Below are positions 4,219 to 5,697 of a stretch of DNA of 5,697 bases, piece after piece. The translations under genes were made by a program, and so were the position numbers. Origin of the DNA: DASSHA01 sp035693145 (GTDB lineage: Bacteria; Chloroflexota; Limnocylindria; Limnocylindrales; CSP1-4). Location of the stretch: contig DASSHA010000032.1 in NCBI GenBank assembly GCA_035693145.1, positions 1-5,697 of the forward strand, given 5' to 3'. Each line of letters starts with the position of its first letter. Position 1 is the stretch's first letter. The notes under the pieces were generated by a model, which worked only from the letters and a program-made list of their open reading frames with translations, had not been told where the DNA came from and did not search any database.

Positions 4219-5697
4219 GTGGCCATCCTGCCGAGCGGCACCGTCACGTTCCTGTTCACCGACATCGAGGGGTCCACGAAGCTCCTGCGCGAGATCGGAG
4301 CGGCCTACGCCGCCGAACTCGCGGCGCACCGCCGCGTGGTTCGCGATGCCGTCGCCGGCCGGGGCGGCGTCGAGGTCGACACGCAGGGCGACGCGTTCTT
4401 CGTCGCGTTCGGCCGTGCGTCAGATGCCATCGCTGCCGCTCGCGCCGTACAGGAAGCGCTCGACGGCCGGCTGAAGGTTCGGATGGGCATCCACACGGGC
4501 GAACCGTCGATGACGGACGAGGGCTACGTCGGCATGGACGTGCACCGGGCCGCCCGGATCGCCGCCGCGGGGCACGGTGGTCAGGTCCTCGTGTCGCAGT
4601 CGACGCGGGACCTCGTCCCCGGCGAGGCGCTGCGCGACCTCGGCAGCCACCGGCTGAAGGACCTGGCCGCACCCGAGCGGATCTACCAGCTCGGTGACGC
4701 GACGTTCCCGCCCCTCAGGACGCTCGACCGGTCGAACCTCCCGCTCGCGCCGAGCCCGCTCGTGGGCCGGCAGCGCGAGGTCGGCGAGCTTCTCGCCCTC
4801 TTCCGCGAGGGCCGCCGCCTGGTCACGCTGACCGGTGCCGGCGGAAGCGGCAAGTCGCGGCTCGCGCTCCAGGTCGCGGCCGAGATCACCGACGACGTCG
4901 ATGCGGTCTTCTTCGTGCCGCTTGCGCCGGTTCACGATCCTGCGCTCGTCCCGTCGGCGATCGCCGAGGCCGCCGGCGTCCGAACCGTCGACGACCTGCG
5001 CGAGCTCGAGGCGTTCCTCGTCCTCGACAACTTCGAGCACCTGCTCGACGCCGCTCCGGCGCTCGGCGAGCTCCTCGCACAGGCACGGGGCCTGCGGCTC
5101 CTCGTGACGAGCCGGACCCGCCTCCGGCTGACCGCCGAGGAGGAGTTCCCGCTCGATCCGCTGCCGGTCGACGACGCGGTCAGCCTGTTCGTCCAGCGGG
5201 CGCGCACGGTCCGCAGGGAGGTGGTCGCCGACGCCGCCGTCCTGGAGATCTGTCGCCACCTCGACGGGCTGCCGCTCGCGCTGGAGCTCGCGGCGTCGCG
5301 AGTGAAGGTGCTCGAACCCTCGATGCTCCTCGAGCGCCTGGGGCGGCGGCTGCCCCTCCTCACGGGCGGCGCGCGCGACGCACCGGAGCGCCAGCGGACG
5401 CTCCGAGCGACGATCGACTGGAGCTATGGGCTCCTGAACCCCAACGTCCAGCAGCTCCTCCGGCGGCTGTCGGTCTTCGCCGGCAGCTTCTCGCTCGAGG
5501 CCGCCGAGCAGGTCGCCGAAGCGGAGCTCGACGGGGTCGAGGCCCTCGCGGACTGGAGTCTGCTCACGTCATCGGACGACGGCCGATTCCTCATGCTCGA
5601 GACGATCCGCGAGTACGCCTCCGAGCGGCTCGAGGAGAGCGACGAACGGGAGGCAGTTCGGAGTCGCCACCTCGACGTGTTCCTCGCGCTCGCCGAG
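4219..5697 (+). CDS. Class III adenylate/guanylate cyclase-like domain fused to NB-ARC/AfsR-type ATPase (3' end outside window)
   Basis: The GTG at 4219 opens a frame running to the window edge (493 codons). It is the only standard start codon after an in-frame TAG at 4171-4173 and before the cyclase domain. Residues 7-158 form a class III cyclase homology domain: TVTFLFTDIEGST with metal-ligand Asp15, TQGDAFFVAF with the second metal-ligand Asp58, then RMGIHTGEP, YVGMDVHRAARIAAAGHGGQ, and HRLKDL...ERIYQL. Residues 181-360 form a P-loop NTPase: LVGRQREV, Walker A GAGGSGKS (206-213), Walker B FLVLDNFEHL (266-275, Asp270), VTSR (296-299) and GLPLALELAASR (350-361). A winged-helix-like segment follows (RATIDWSYGLL, LRRLSVFAGSF, LETIREYASERL). 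Relatives in Actinomycetota and Chloroflexota usually continue into TPR repeats and sometimes a LuxR-type DNA-binding domain; neither is in view. It is probably a cytoplasmic STAND-type signalling protein. The ligand is unknown and actual cyclase activity is uncertain because substrate-selecting residues are altered. Confidence 0.9.
   Translation, partial: MAILPSGTVTFLFTDIEGSTKLLREIGAAYAAELAAHRRVVRDAVAGRGGVEVDTQGDAFFVAFGRASDAIAAARAVQEALDGRLKVRMGIHTGEPSMTDEGYVGMDVHRAARIAAAGHGGQVLVSQSTRDLVPGEALRDLGSHRLKDLAAPERIYQLGDATFPPLRTLDRSNLPLAPSPLVGRQREVGELLALFREGRRLVTLTGAGGSGKSRLALQVAAEITDDVDAVFFVPLAPVHDPALVPSAIAEAAGVRTVDDLRELEAFLVLDNFEHLLDAAPALGELLAQARGLRLLVTSRTRLRLTAEEEFPLDPLPVDDAVSLFVQRARTVRREVVADAAVLEICRHLDGLPLALELAASRVKVLEPSMLLERLGRRLPLLTGGARDAPERQRTLRATIDWSYGLLNPNVQQLLRRLSVFAGSFSLEAAEQVAEAELDGVEALADWSLLTSSDDGRFLMLETIREYASERLEESDEREAVRSRHLDVFLALAE

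Noticed and set aside
2816..4474. Long plus-strand open frame of 552 codons opposite metK
   Set aside because: It is an antisense shadow of metK with Arg/Asp/Leu-rich composition and no recognisable domain; metK on the other strand is unmistakable.
4420..5259. Minus-strand open frame of 279 codons opposite the cyclase-ATPase gene
   Set aside because: It is antisense to well-conserved cyclase and NTPase motifs and shows no family resemblance.

Overview
This is a GC-rich bacterial window with four protein genes: a three-gene ABC transporter operon and metK on the minus strand, and a large cyclase/ATPase regulator on the plus strand. Both ends of the window cut a gene. The combination fits a Chloroflexota lineage: a THI5-like riboflavin-type ABC transporter under an FMN riboswitch, GTG/TTG starts, and a class III cyclase fused to an AfsR/NB-ARC-type ATPase. 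An Actinomycetota or related high-GC MAG cannot be excluded from sequence alone.

Positions 1-2650 (minus strand) hold one transcription unit, read right to left. It contains a promoter (about 2648-2618), an FMN riboswitch (RFN element, 2610-2414), a short leader with two hairpins, an ABC ATPase (TTG start, 2349-1474), a permease overlapping it by 4 nt (1477-710), and a THI5-like substrate-binding lipoprotein (680 to beyond position 1). Without the riboswitch these genes would be called nitrate/sulfonate/taurine or hydroxymethylpyrimidine transport. The riboswitch points to riboflavin uptake (RibX/RibY type) that is shut down when FMN is plentiful.

Positions 2649-2899 have no gene. They hold the end of the metK transcript and several small inverted repeats, including copies of a 13-bp motif (GAATGAAYGCGAC).

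Positions 2900-4141 (minus) encode a complete S-adenosylmethionine synthetase. A GTG start at 4141 with a strong GGAGG is preferred over the longer ATG start at 4162.

Positions 4219-5697 (plus, divergent from metK) encode the first 493 residues of a signalling protein: a class III nucleotide cyclase domain with altered substrate-binding residues, then a P-loop NB-ARC/AfsR-type ATPase. It runs off the window. The intergenic stretch between metK and this gene is only 77 bp and must hold both promoters.

The most notable result is the coupling of the FMN riboswitch to a complete SBP-permease-ATPase system. I saw no mobile element, CRISPR array, tRNA or rRNA.
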